A stretch of DNA of 64,000 bases from a virus. Positions 7,523-15,249 of the stretch are shown in pieces. The position numbers and the translations under genes were made by a program. The first letter of the stretch is position 1; each line of letters opens with the position of its first letter. The stretch is from positions 1 to 64,000 of IMG/VR virus record IMGVR_UViG_3300007722_000005. The stretch is one strand, 5' to 3'. The notes beneath the pieces were generated by a model. The model ran no database searches, was not told where the DNA came from, and was given only the letters and a program-made list of their open reading frames with translations.

Positions 7523-7957
7523 TTAGTCTCTCATCAATATAAGTTCTACAATTGCTTGATCAAATTGTTCTTGAGTTTTTGCAAAAGAGTCAGTCCAGCG
7601 CGGATTTTCAGAATAAGGAGCAACAACACGTTTGATACCAGCATTAATCACCATGCCAGCACACGTCTCACACGACATAAACGGCCACGTGTAAAGAGTG
7701 CAGTTGGATACATCGCGACGTGCAAAGATGATTGCGTTGCGTTCACAGTGCACAATTTGTGGATATTTAATATCTCTGTTTGCATACCTCTCTGGTGAAT
7801 CATCAACACCTCTTGCAAACCCGTTGTATCCAATAGACACAAGAATGTTTGTTTTGGTCTCTGCAATCACTGCACCAGTTTTTGTGCTAGGATCTTTTGA
7901 CCAACCAGCAACGTGTTCTGCAAGCCTTAAGAATTTTCTGTCCCAGTTTGTGATCAT
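7523..7957 (-). CDS. dCMP/cytidine deaminase-family zinc enzyme
   Basis: A 144-residue deaminase with zinc motifs HCERNAIIFA (HxE) and MSCETCAGMVINAGI (a PCxxC-type motif with Ser in place of Pro). N-terminus WDRKFLRLAEHVAGWSKDPS is typical of phage dCMP deaminases, which convert dCMP to dUMP for dTMP synthesis. GGAGAAG precedes the ATG. With the dCTP deaminase-like gene at 49734 and the ribonucleotide reductase it forms a nucleotide-pool set. No thymidylate synthase is seen in this window. Confidence 0.85.
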   Translation of the reverse strand: MITNWDRKFLRLAEHVAGWSKDPSTKTGAVIAETKTNILVSIGYNGFARGVDDSPERYANRDIKYPQIVHCERNAIIFARRDVSNCTLYTWPFMSCETCAGMVINAGIKRVVAPYSENPRWTDSFAKTQEQFDQAIVELILMRD

Positions 7958-8235
7958 AATATATCTTCTCCGTCATCTAGATCATTATTTAACTTTTCTT
8001 GCAGTGTTTTGAATGTTGTGGGGTGCATTACGAAAGCGCTTTCTGCTATAACATATACATTAGGGTCAGGATATGGCTCCTGCACAAATTTGTGGCTCCG
8101 CCAAGGTGTCCAAGAAAGCAGCTGCTCTTTCCATGAGCGGCTAACTTTCACCTCCTTATACTTAACAAGGTTTGGATTGGTTGTTACTGGTAGACCATTA
8201 AGAAACACTGTTTGCCCTTTCACGGATCTCACCAA
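7954..8235 (-). CDS. conserved phage protein of unknown function
   Basis: The frame overlaps the end of the NAMPT gene; GTG codons at 8235 or 8226 (the latter behind GGTGAG) are candidate starts, so the N-terminus is uncertain. The conserved part is LVKYKEVKVSRSWKEQLLSW and YVIAESAFVMHPTTFKTLQEKL, characteristic of a small uncharacterised protein in many T4-like phages. The stop overlaps the deaminase start by four bases. Confidence 0.6.
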   Translation of the reverse strand: MVRSVKGQTVFLNGLPVTTNPNLVKYKEVKVSRSWKEQLLSWTPWRSHKFVQEPYPDPNVYVIAESAFVMHPTTFKTLQEKLNNDLDDGEDIL

Positions 8236-9577
8236 ACGTCCAACGTTTGGTTATTACCCCATTCTCATACACAGTTTGCAGCGCATCCGACTTACCAGGA
8301 ACGAACGGCCCCGAGGTGTAGTTGCCATCAATATCTTTGAACAATGTGACGCGGCCTTTCATAGAGCGCTTACCAGCGTCAGTGACAGGATCTTTGTACA
8401 CATCACGCCACTGGTTGTTTACTTGAATCGCAGAACACTTCATTGCAAATTTCTGAGTGTCGCGGTCAATTTGTTGCAACAGAGCACCACCCATACCAAA
8501 AGCAACGTTGTCGGCACTGAGACCCATTGAAGTGATCTTTTCGAGTATCGATCGAATAGTGTCTTCGTTAATACCATCACCTTGAATAACTCGTACATTG
8601 TTCAGTACTCGGTATCCTTTTGAGTTTGTTTGTGTTCCATATGCATCAGCCAGTAATGCCAGGCAATCGGCGACGACAGTGGTAGGATCACCCGAGTCTG
8701 GACGAATGACAACCGTAGCGCCAGAATCGATAACTTCCTGCTTCAGAGTGCGTCCCCAGTGATTCTCAACCGCTTGATAGATGTTGTAGCTATCAGATAC
8801 AACAGCAAGAACGCTACCAGGCTTTGCAAATTGCTGCAGCATGTTACGATACGCTTGTACTTCGTTCTCACGACCCCACGAAGTAATTGTGCTGTGTTCT
8901 GCTGCAGGAATACTGAACGACGGCTTCTTTGCTCCGTAATATTTTGAAGCATACAGAGCACCGGTAACGTTGTCTGATCCCATAAACCCAGTAGCAAGGT
9001 GAGCGGAACCACCAATACCTGCCGATTCAAACGAACTAACACCACGTGCACCGAAATCGTGCAGTTTGAAATCGAGTCCCCCTACATTGCCAGTCTTTTC
9101 CAGATACTGTTTGATCAGCCGGCGAATTGACAGACTATTTGTTGCCACGGTTGTTCCATACCACGTTGCTCGGAGAATTGCAGTTTCCAACCATGTAGTT
9201 GCCCACGCAAATTCTTGGTCTGTGTTCTCGACAGTGACCAGCACATTATTAACTGGGACAACAGACCCCTCAGGGGCAGCTCGAATGCGGACTGGCATGA
9301 ACCCGCTGTGCTTGATCAGCATGCGCAGCCAACCTTGTTTGTTGAATGGTTCGCCATGATCATTCCAAAATTCGGCGGCTTCATCAATGTCACGTTTTGT
9401 GAACGGAGTCTGCAGCACATCCTGCAAGTAAATCTGCAGACCGTACATCATTGTCCATGGGTATTTTCCACCTCGAGATTCAACGTACGAAAATACATTC
9501 TGAGTGCCAGGGGGATACTGCAGCCACATTGGCGACTTATAAGAGTCAACGTTCAGTGCTATGTTTTTAATGTTCAT
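8198..9577 (-). CDS. nadV: nicotinamide phosphoribosyltransferase (NAMPT)
   Basis: A 459-residue enzyme matching full-length NAMPT, which joins nicotinamide and PRPP to give NMN. Visible signatures: LHDFGARGVSSFESAGIGG, the AEHSTITSWG segment with the catalytic His, VIRPDSGDP, and FGMGGALLQQIDRD. Phages such as KVP40 carry nadV with a bifunctional NMN adenylyltransferase-Nudix gene; here that partner is next upstream (9638-10636). Together they convert nicotinamide to NAD in two steps and could rebuild NAD consumed by host defences (inference from described phage NAD-reconstitution pathways). Confidence 0.95.
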   Translation of the reverse strand: MNIKNIALNVDSYKSPMWLQYPPGTQNVFSYVESRGGKYPWTMMYGLQIYLQDVLQTPFTKRDIDEAAEFWNDHGEPFNKQGWLRMLIKHSGFMPVRIRAAPEGSVVPVNNVLVTVENTDQEFAWATTWLETAILRATWYGTTVATNSLSIRRLIKQYLEKTGNVGGLDFKLHDFGARGVSSFESAGIGGSAHLATGFMGSDNVTGALYASKYYGAKKPSFSIPAAEHSTITSWGRENEVQAYRNMLQQFAKPGSVLAVVSDSYNIYQAVENHWGRTLKQEVIDSGATVVIRPDSGDPTTVVADCLALLADAYGTQTNSKGYRVLNNVRVIQGDGINEDTIRSILEKITSMGLSADNVAFGMGGALLQQIDRDTQKFAMKCSAIQVNNQWRDVYKDPVTDAGKRSMKGRVTLFKDIDGNYTSGPFVPGKSDALQTVYENGVITKRWTFGEIRERANSVS

Positions 9578-9637
9578 TTATAAAGATCCTTTATAGTTTA
9601 TTAGCTTGCAGTCTACCCACAAGGTTGTTTTCCAACA

Positions 9638-10636
9638 TCATACGCCCCCAAGCAAATACGTAATAATATCGAAATGATCCTCAAATATTTCTTCAGGATT
9701 CAGATCCGCAATTGGAATCCACATCGCTTTTGCCGCATCATCACCTCCTTTGACTGGTGGCAATTTCCCGTCGGGCAACCGAATCAAAAACGCGTGGGTG
9801 ATCGTTCTACCACGGAGGCTCCGCGTTGGGTGATCAAACACGTACCTATTGACAATACTTCCCTTGAGAACTGGTGCTGGCACCTTGAGACGCGTTTCCT
9901 CACGAAGCTCGCGCAGCATTCCATCTTCAATTCGTTCGGCTTGGTTAACGAATCCACCAGGAAGTGCAAGCAGACCCTCACCAGGTGCAGCACCTCTCAC
10001 AACCATCAAGACGTGACCTGACTGAACTACTACAGCATCAGAGGTTACGAACGTTGGTGCATACGGAGCAGCAAGCCAGGATTTTTTGTACTTCTTGATG
10101 TGCTCGTATTCCCGCGCCAGCTTCAGGTAATCTTCGCCTGCACGGAAGAGACTCAACGCAGCGTTTGTGGTATTCGGTAGTGCACCAGAGTAGAGTTTTG
10201 GGCTGGCACCGGAGAAGTAGAGATCACGTACGCTGGTAGCACTAACGCTATCATCCATCTTGTGATCAATGCGACTCCACTGGGGAAACATTCGCAGATA
10301 GAATGAAGTCTCGTCTTTCTCATGTCCAATCAGCTCAATAATATCGAGTTCGCTGGTATTTTGATTGACAATCTTCTGGACGCCCGCTGCCCATTGTTGA
10401 TCGTTGTAACTGATATCACGCAGAGGTTCAATTACTAGCTTGTCGCCATAAGGATAACAGGCGAGGATCATATTCTTTCTCTCCTGGAACGTCCAGGGAT
10501 TTTTGATGCTCCGCGGCTGATTAGCACTGCCGATGATTATGATGATTTTGTTTGCACCTATCATCGCACTATCAATCAGACGCTTATGCTCTGAGTGGAA
10601 AGGTTGAAATCTACCAATTAAAACTTTGACGCGCAT
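9638..10636 (-). CDS. natV: bifunctional NMN adenylyltransferase-Nudix hydrolase
   Basis: A 332-residue two-domain protein. Residues 1-170 are a NadM-type adenylyltransferase (GRFQPFHSEHKRLID, in which the HxGH motif reads HSEH) with a C-terminal VSATSVRDLY (ISGTxxR-like). Residues about 200-330 are a Nudix domain with the box GGFVNQAERIEDGMLRELREE (G-x5-E-x7-REUxEE). The first domain makes NAD from NMN and ATP; the second hydrolyses ADP-ribose-type substrates. Same architecture as KVP40 NatV. Paired with NAMPT downstream. Confidence 0.93.
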   Translation of the reverse strand: MRVKVLIGRFQPFHSEHKRLIDSAMIGANKIIIIIGSANQPRSIKNPWTFQERKNMILACYPYGDKLVIEPLRDISYNDQQWAAGVQKIVNQNTSELDIIELIGHEKDETSFYLRMFPQWSRIDHKMDDSVSATSVRDLYFSGASPKLYSGALPNTTNAALSLFRAGEDYLKLAREYEHIKKYKKSWLAAPYAPTFVTSDAVVVQSGHVLMVVRGAAPGEGLLALPGGFVNQAERIEDGMLRELREETRLKVPAPVLKGSIVNRYVFDHPTRSLRGRTITHAFLIRLPDGKLPPVKGGDDAAKAMWIPIADLNPEEIFEDHFDIITYLLGGV

Positions 10637-10673
10637 AGAATCTCCTTCTCTGCTGTTATGAAGATTAGTCTAT

Positions 10674-10832
10674 CTAGTCTTCTGTTATGAATATTACAAC
10701 TGTTGCAATCAGAAAAATCCAGAGCCCTAATGAAGCAGCTACTTCTGTATTTCCCCTCTCAATAAAACCGCCAACAGCTACTGAGAGAACTATAAGTGCT
10801 ATCAGAAAGACGCTGTTAATCAATTTGTTCAT
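10674..10832 (-). CDS. 52-aa membrane protein
   Basis: ATG at 10832, ends TAG. Two hydrophobic segments (LINSVFLIALIVLSVAVGGF and SLGLWIFLIATVVIFI, given in part) separated by a short charged loop. Sits between quinolinate synthase and the NMN adenylyltransferase, so it is probably co-transcribed with the NAD module. No family recognised. Confidence 0.6.
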   Translation of the reverse strand: MNKLINSVFLIALIVLSVAVGGFIERGNTEVAASLGLWIFLIATVVIFITED

Positions 10833-10882
10833 GTTTATACTTCTAGTGAAATGTGCTAGGCCTATTCATTATAATATAACTA

Positions 10883-11797
10883 TCACTTAAAGTCAAGCAT
10901 TCTTTCTACGGGAACACGGGCTTTTTCAATCACCTCATCAGTCAGGTAATCAATCCGATCACCTATTCCTCTGATAGCAGCTTGCGCCGATTCCAGTGTG
11001 TTCATCTTCATGAACGGACAGGAATTACACTGACATCCTTTGTACGTGGGAGCCTGTCTGATATCCAGATCAGGTCGAGCTTCTCTCATATTGAAGAGCA
11101 AGCCGTCTTCGGTAGCAACGTAGATGATTGCATCGGTATCTGTATTCTTCACCCAGTTCAGCATCTTGTGTGTTGAACCAACTACATCAGCCTGTTTCAG
11201 AACGGAGAGAGGAGATTCAGGATGTGAAAGAAGAATCTTCTTCCTTCCAGGATCCTGCATGAAGGCGATAGCCAGCTCTTCAAGATTGAATTGATCATGT
11301 ACGTCACATACTGCAGACCAAAGAGGTATCTTCCAGTTGTTCGTGTAGTTGAGGTATGCACCCATGTTACGATCGGGAGAGAAGATCACACTCTGACCTT
11401 TATCGTAGATGTGCTTGATGACCTCTTCAACGTTCCTCGAGGTGACAATCCAGTCACTCAGAGCTTTGTGCTCTGCAGATGTGTTGATGTACGCTACGTG
11501 TTGAATATCAGGGTTGCGCGCTCTGTGCATGTAGACCCACGAGCGCAATCCAGTAGTACCTTCGATCTCTGTTTGCTCAACGAGCGAACAAGATGCTGCT
11601 AGAGTCGGAATGATTACTTCGGAATTGGGGTTAAGTATCTTCGCGGTTTCAGCCATGAAGCGAACACCGAGGAAGATAATTTGATCTGCTTTCGCTTCTT
11701 TAGCAGCAAGCGCGAGATCAAGCGAGTCACCGACGTGATCGGCGAGTTTCTGTACTTCTGGAACTGTGTAGTAATGTGCAAGTATGATTTTGCGCAT
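10883..11797 (-). CDS. nadA: quinolinate synthase NadA
   Basis: A 304-residue protein (start MRKIILAHYY at 11797, behind GGGAGGA). Family signatures: ILAHYYTVPEVQKLADHVGD, FLGVRFMAETAKIL, and three candidate 4Fe-4S cysteines at about 70 (AASCSL), 164 (SAVCDVH) and 260 (CNSCPFMKMN). NadA condenses iminoaspartate with dihydroxyacetone phosphate to quinolinate, the second step of de novo NAD synthesis. No nadB or nadC is seen here, so host enzymes would supply substrate and finish the pathway. Its neighbours extend NAD production by salvage. Confidence 0.92.
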   Translation of the reverse strand: MRKIILAHYYTVPEVQKLADHVGDSLDLALAAKEAKADQIIFLGVRFMAETAKILNPNSEVIIPTLAASCSLVEQTEIEGTTGLRSWVYMHRARNPDIQHVAYINTSAEHKALSDWIVTSRNVEEVIKHIYDKGQSVIFSPDRNMGAYLNYTNNWKIPLWSAVCDVHDQFNLEELAIAFMQDPGRKKILLSHPESPLSVLKQADVVGSTHKMLNWVKNTDTDAIIYVATEDGLLFNMREARPDLDIRQAPTYKGCQCNSCPFMKMNTLESAQAAIRGIGDRIDYLTDEVIEKARVPVERMLDFK

Positions 11798-11932
11798 AGG
11801 AAATCCTCCCATGGTTGATAGCTTCCATCTATTTGGTCGCTATATGTACTTATAATAAAGTGGATCGCTTCTTTCGTTTGACCTCGTGTGGTTTTGATGT
11901 ACAGCTGTTAAAATCCTCTGTAATATCGCTAA
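11798..11932. other. short intergenic region
   Basis: No gene seen. A TATAAG-like box occurs on the minus strand near 11855, without a clear -35 partner. Confidence 0.3.
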
Positions 11933-12649
11933 CTAATCCCACAACGCTTCGAAATATTTTCCAAAAAGCTTAAACCCGTTTGTTATGCGTTCTTGGTATG
12001 CTTCGCGTCCTTCCCAATCAAAGACTTTGGTATCGTTAGGGCCTTTGATCATTTTAAACATACCATCCTCAAGATGCAGAAATTGGGTGTCGCTTATACC
12101 GGAAGCAAACTGATCTTCCCAGCTATCATCGCACTTGCTTTCAAACGCGAAGATCATCTCGTCCAGAACCCAATCCCAACGCTCAAAGTGTTTGTCGTCT
12201 ACCTCACCTCGAGCCTTCTGTTCGTCGGTAAGATCTTCGCCGCGTAGATTTTCTGGCACGTCTGACAATTCAACAAACGGAGCCCCGTGTTTAGTTTCTT
12301 TTAGTTGTTTAAGCATGGGGAGAATAATAGGTGCAAGTGTAGAATCCATACCCCACGTGTCCCAACGATCAATGTGTACTTTGATTGTGCGGTTTCGTTT
12401 GCTTTCGATCCAGCTCAAGAAACGACTAAGCCAGGTGTCGGCGCGGTCACCATTCAAACCACGGACATCACCAACTTTAGTGTCTGGTTGTACACTACCG
12501 TAGGTGAGCCATTCACCAAACTGGTGAACCCAATAAGGTTTTGATTTGATCCCGTGCTCGTCTTTCACATCCTTTACCCAAAAGCAAAGGATTTCGGCCA
12601 ATTGATACGGCCCAATATAATTTTTATACGGTCCTATTTTAACTCTCAT
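11933..12649 (-). CDS. conserved phage protein of unknown function
   Basis: A 238-residue acidic protein, MRVKIGPYKNYIGPYQLAEIL at the N-terminus (shown in part), then DTWLSRFLSWIESKRNRTIKV and a C-terminal DWEGREAYQERITNGFKLFG. Proteins of this length and pattern occur in many T4-like marine phages without assigned function. It has its own early promoter (12699-12727). Confidence 0.65.
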   Translation of the reverse strand: MRVKIGPYKNYIGPYQLAEILCFWVKDVKDEHGIKSKPYWVHQFGEWLTYGSVQPDTKVGDVRGLNGDRADTWLSRFLSWIESKRNRTIKVHIDRWDTWGMDSTLAPIILPMLKQLKETKHGAPFVELSDVPENLRGEDLTDEQKARGEVDDKHFERWDWVLDEMIFAFESKCDDSWEDQFASGISDTQFLHLEDGMFKMIKGPNDTKVFDWEGREAYQERITNGFKLFGKYFEALWD

Positions 12650-12698
12650 TTGGGGAATACTCCTTAGTCATAGATCAAGTTCCACAATCCAAACCTCT

Positions 12699-12727
12699 AT
12701 GCTACAGCAAAAGTTAAAAAAGGTCAA
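12699..12727 (-). promoter_or_regulatory. early promoter
   Basis: Minus strand TTGACC, 17-base spacer rich in T, TAGCAT. Reads into the gene at 11933-12649. It lies back to back with a plus-strand late promoter at 12730. Confidence 0.65.
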
Positions 12728-12729
12728 CA

Positions 12730-12737
12730 CATAAATA
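12730..12737 (+). promoter_or_regulatory. late-promoter-like sequence
   Basis: CATAAATA followed by CCCC on the plus strand, one mismatch from the T4 late consensus, 57 bases before the small plus-strand membrane genes at 12794. Confidence 0.5.
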
Positions 12738-12793
12738 CCCCGTGTGAGAGCGATGTTGTGCTCCGCGTTTTATCATTTCAACGTGGAGAAAAC

Positions 12794-13057
12794 ATGGAAT
12801 ATTTTAAGATTTTGGCGGAATTAGGGTTCCCTATTGCCGCCGCTGCCGCAAGTGGGTATTTCGTCTTCCTTACCCTCAAATTTATTTTGGCTGGTGTCCT
12901 TTCATCTATTAGATCAATGTCACTAATGATCATTGCTCTTGGGCAACGTGTCGAAAAAATGAATGACGAGCTGATACGAATTGATACCAGCACCTCCGAA
13001 GTGCTAGATATACCACCCGACACAAGTAGAATTTCCCGCAAACAGGAGAACACATAA
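12794..13057 (+). CDS. small membrane protein with coiled tail (paralogue of 13139)
   Basis: Start MEYFKILAELGFPIAAAAAS at 12794 behind GGAG. One hydrophobic segment (residues 8-30, GYFVFLTLKFILAG) then a helical stretch IIALGQRVEKMNDELIRIDT and an acidic tail, 87 residues. The FPIAAA-GY motif recurs in the gene at 13139, so the two are paralogues. A role in lysis or the late membrane is possible from the late promoter, but I cannot assign it. Confidence 0.6.
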   Translation: MEYFKILAELGFPIAAAAASGYFVFLTLKFILAGVLSSIRSMSLMIIALGQRVEKMNDELIRIDTSTSEVLDIPPDTSRISRKQENT

Positions 13058-13061
13058 TAAA

Positions 13062-13151
13062 ATGCGAACGACAACTTTTATTATTAGTGCAGTCGTTTTA
13101 GGGTTGGTAATCGGCTATATTTTAGAAAGGATAGTTTTGTGGATACTATAA
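13062..13151 (+). CDS. very small single-pass membrane peptide, 29 aa
   Basis: MRTTTFIISAVVLGLVIGYI then LERIVLWIL: almost entirely one transmembrane helix. It lies between two membrane-protein paralogues and overlaps the next gene by 13 bases. The AGGAG upstream is about 13 bases away, so translation may be coupled. Confidence 0.4.
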   Translation: MRTTTFIISAVVLGLVIGYILERIVLWIL

Positions 13152-13378
13152 TAATTTTAATCAACAAATATGGCTTTCCAATCGCTGCTGCTGGCGGAAT
13201 GGGGTATTTGATTTACTACGTGTGGTTGTGGGCCACCACAGAAGTAAAACCTGTTCTCTCTGAAGCAACGAAGAACCTGGTCGGACTAATTGACCAGGTT
13301 CGTGTTCTTGATGGGGATTTGATTAGACTCCAGCAAAAAGTCAGTGTCTATATCGCGCTGCGGCATAAATTTAAGTAA
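13139..13378 (+). CDS. small membrane protein with coiled tail (paralogue of 12794)
   Basis: GTG start at 13139 with AAAGGA eight bases upstream, 79 residues. Segment KYGFPIAAAGGMGYLIYYVWLW is the membrane anchor (shown in pieces), followed by an amphipathic helix LVGLIDQVRVLDGDLIRLQQ. Shares FPIAAA-GY and the helical tail with 12794-13057. Function unknown. Confidence 0.6.
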   Translation: MDTIIILINKYGFPIAAAGGMGYLIYYVWLWATTEVKPVLSEATKNLVGLIDQVRVLDGDLIRLQQKVSVYIALRHKFK

Positions 13379-13558
13379 TTACTCCTCGTCGTCGTCGTCG
13401 TCATCACTCTCAAGTAAATCTTCGCCACAGAACGGGCAAAATTGCACGCCCATATCGTAATCATCCGCTATCTTGTTGACTGCAAATTCCGTGTCACAGT
13501 TGAAGCATACGTGAACATCTGGTTCGTCGGCGCTGTGCGGAAATAATGATGGTTGCAT
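13379..13558 (-). CDS. zinc-ribbon protein with acidic tail, 59 aa
   Basis: Minus-strand ATG at 13558. Two CxxC pairs (CFNC at 18-21, CPFC at 41-44) form a zinc ribbon; the last nine residues are all Asp or Glu after Ser. Its stop abuts the plus-strand gene end at 13378. Directly downstream of nrdB, probably co-transcribed. Similar small zinc ribbons occur in many phages; partner unknown. Confidence 0.65.
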   Translation of the reverse strand: MQPSLFPHSADEPDVHVCFNCDTEFAVNKIADDYDMGVQFCPFCGEDLLESDDDDDDEE

Positions 13559-13560
13559 AG

Positions 13561-14553
13561 TTAGTCTTTTTTATCTGATATCCATACTTGATTCCAATCA
13601 CCACTCAGCGACCCTTTTGCGTAATCAGTAGAACGATTCTCAAAAAAGTTTGTGTGTGTTGGCGCGTTAATAATTCCTTCTACCCAAAGAAGCGGATTCT
13701 TCTTAACCTTAAAGATGCCTTTGAGGCCAAGTGAAATCAATCTCCGATCTGTTATATATCTGATGTAGCTTTTGACCTCGTCACTCGTTAACCCCTCCAA
13801 CGCACCGAGCCTAAAACATAGATCGATAAACTTATCTTCGAGATCTACCATCTTCTCAGCTATCGCGTATATTGCAGACTTCAATTCATCGTTCCATATG
13901 TCACGATTCTCTTCAACGAATGTTCGGAATAGTTTGATCATTGCCTCTGCGTGCATTGTTTCATCAACAATAGACCATGTTATGATCTGCCCCATCCCCT
14001 TCATCTTTCCGTGCCTCGGAAAATTCAGCAACATAATAAAACTAGAGAATAGCTGCATCCCTTCTGTAAAAGCAGAAAACGCTGCTATCTGTTGCGCAAT
14101 TTTGTTTGGGCCCAGCCCCGATAACGACATGAAATAGTCGTGCTTCTCCCTCATCTCTGTATATTCAAGGAATTCGTTGTATGTAGAGTCCGGCATTCCA
14201 AGCGTCTCAATCAAGTGGCTATACGCTGCGATATGCATCGCTTCACGAGCCGCAAATCCACACAGCATCATCCGCACTTCTGGTTGCGGGAAATATGGAA
14301 GGTAGTTGTCAACATATCCACCAGCAACGTCAAGATCACTCTGTGTGAAGAAACGGAAGATGTTTGTCAAGAATGTTTTCTCTTCTTTGGACAGCTTCTT
14401 CTTCCAGTCCTTGACGTCTTCCATCATTGGCACTTCACCGAACAACCAATGCGATTGTTCGTGTCTTAGCCACGCATCGTATGCCCAAGGATAAGCAAAA
14501 GGTTTGAATGTTTGGCGTTTGTCAGTAAGTTTAATTTTAGGTTTTGGTGACAT
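13561..14553 (-). CDS. nrdB: ribonucleotide reductase small subunit (class Ia)
   Basis: A 330-residue NrdB. Di-iron ligands are visible in FAAREAMHIAAYSHL (ExxH plus the radical Tyr three residues later), AFTEGMQLFSSF and SIVDETMHAEAM (ExxH). It holds the tyrosyl radical that activates NrdA for reducing ribonucleotides. Order on the strand is nrdA, an unknown gene, nrdB, with one-base or overlapping junctions, indicating a translationally coupled operon. Confidence 0.93.
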   Translation of the reverse strand: MSPKPKIKLTDKRQTFKPFAYPWAYDAWLRHEQSHWLFGEVPMMEDVKDWKKKLSKEEKTFLTNIFRFFTQSDLDVAGGYVDNYLPYFPQPEVRMMLCGFAAREAMHIAAYSHLIETLGMPDSTYNEFLEYTEMREKHDYFMSLSGLGPNKIAQQIAAFSAFTEGMQLFSSFIMLLNFPRHGKMKGMGQIITWSIVDETMHAEAMIKLFRTFVEENRDIWNDELKSAIYAIAEKMVDLEDKFIDLCFRLGALEGLTSDEVKSYIRYITDRRLISLGLKGIFKVKKNPLLWVEGIINAPTHTNFFENRSTDYAKGSLSGDWNQVWISDKKD

Positions 14554-15249
14554 TTATTTCCCGTATGTGTAAACAATATAATCTTCGACGTACGGGTATG
14601 CAGGAACGTTAGCTTCAAGCAGCTTATAACCAACCATATCTTGCATTGGTGCCTTACCCTGTAGATCAGATGCCCATACTAATCTAAGATCAGTTATATT
14701 TCGGTGACCAAACTTTTTAAAATCTTGGCTACCACGTAGATGTATTTCAATTGGGTTCTCCCCAATATACTCAATATTAAACACACCACCGAAATCCTCG
14801 AGGTGGGGTATCAGTTTTGGCGGTAAGCTAGTACCGTAAACAAAACTATCTGAAGGTTTCTTCAACCATCTTGTAAATTTCCGAGTCGATCCCTCAGCTT
14901 TAACTCCCATCACAACCTCACTCCATAAGCAAGAAGGTTTACGAGTATACCAATTGACTTGGTAGTCAACGCTTACGTGTGGTCCTTCAAAACATTCGCA
15001 CCAAAATGTTCCAGGATGTAGATTGTCAGAGCCGGCACAAAAAAACGAAATATATGAATCTTTACTCATTCCATCAAGGTTATATATTGGTCTGATGACA
15101 TACATTCCATTAGCAGGAATTGGTAGTCCTGCTGGTCCACAATTATACCCCATTGTTTCAGCTAGCCACAACTTATTGAATATCGTGTGGTGATATTGTG
15201 GAAACGCTATCCACGCTTCTGCATCATCTTTTATCATAATTCCCTTCAT
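14554..15249 (-). CDS. unrecognised protein between nrdA and nrdB
   Basis: A 231-residue protein. Its start overlaps the nrdA stop and its stop abuts the nrdB start, so it is co-expressed with the reductase. Segments such as NGMYVIRPIYNLDGMSKDSY, FFCAGSDNLHPGTFWCECFEG (in part) and CLWSEVVMGVK suggest a compact alpha/beta enzyme fold, perhaps ATP-grasp-like, but I cannot place it. The position argues for a role near nucleotide metabolism (inference). Confidence 0.6.
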   Translation of the reverse strand: MKGIMIKDDAEAWIAFPQYHHTIFNKLWLAETMGYNCGPAGLPIPANGMYVIRPIYNLDGMSKDSYISFFCAGSDNLHPGTFWCECFEGPHVSVDYQVNWYTRKPSCLWSEVVMGVKAEGSTRKFTRWLKKPSDSFVYGTSLPPKLIPHLEDFGGVFNIEYIGENPIEIHLRGSQDFKKFGHRNITDLRLVWASDLQGKAPMQDMVGYKLLEANVPAYPYVEDYIVYTYGK

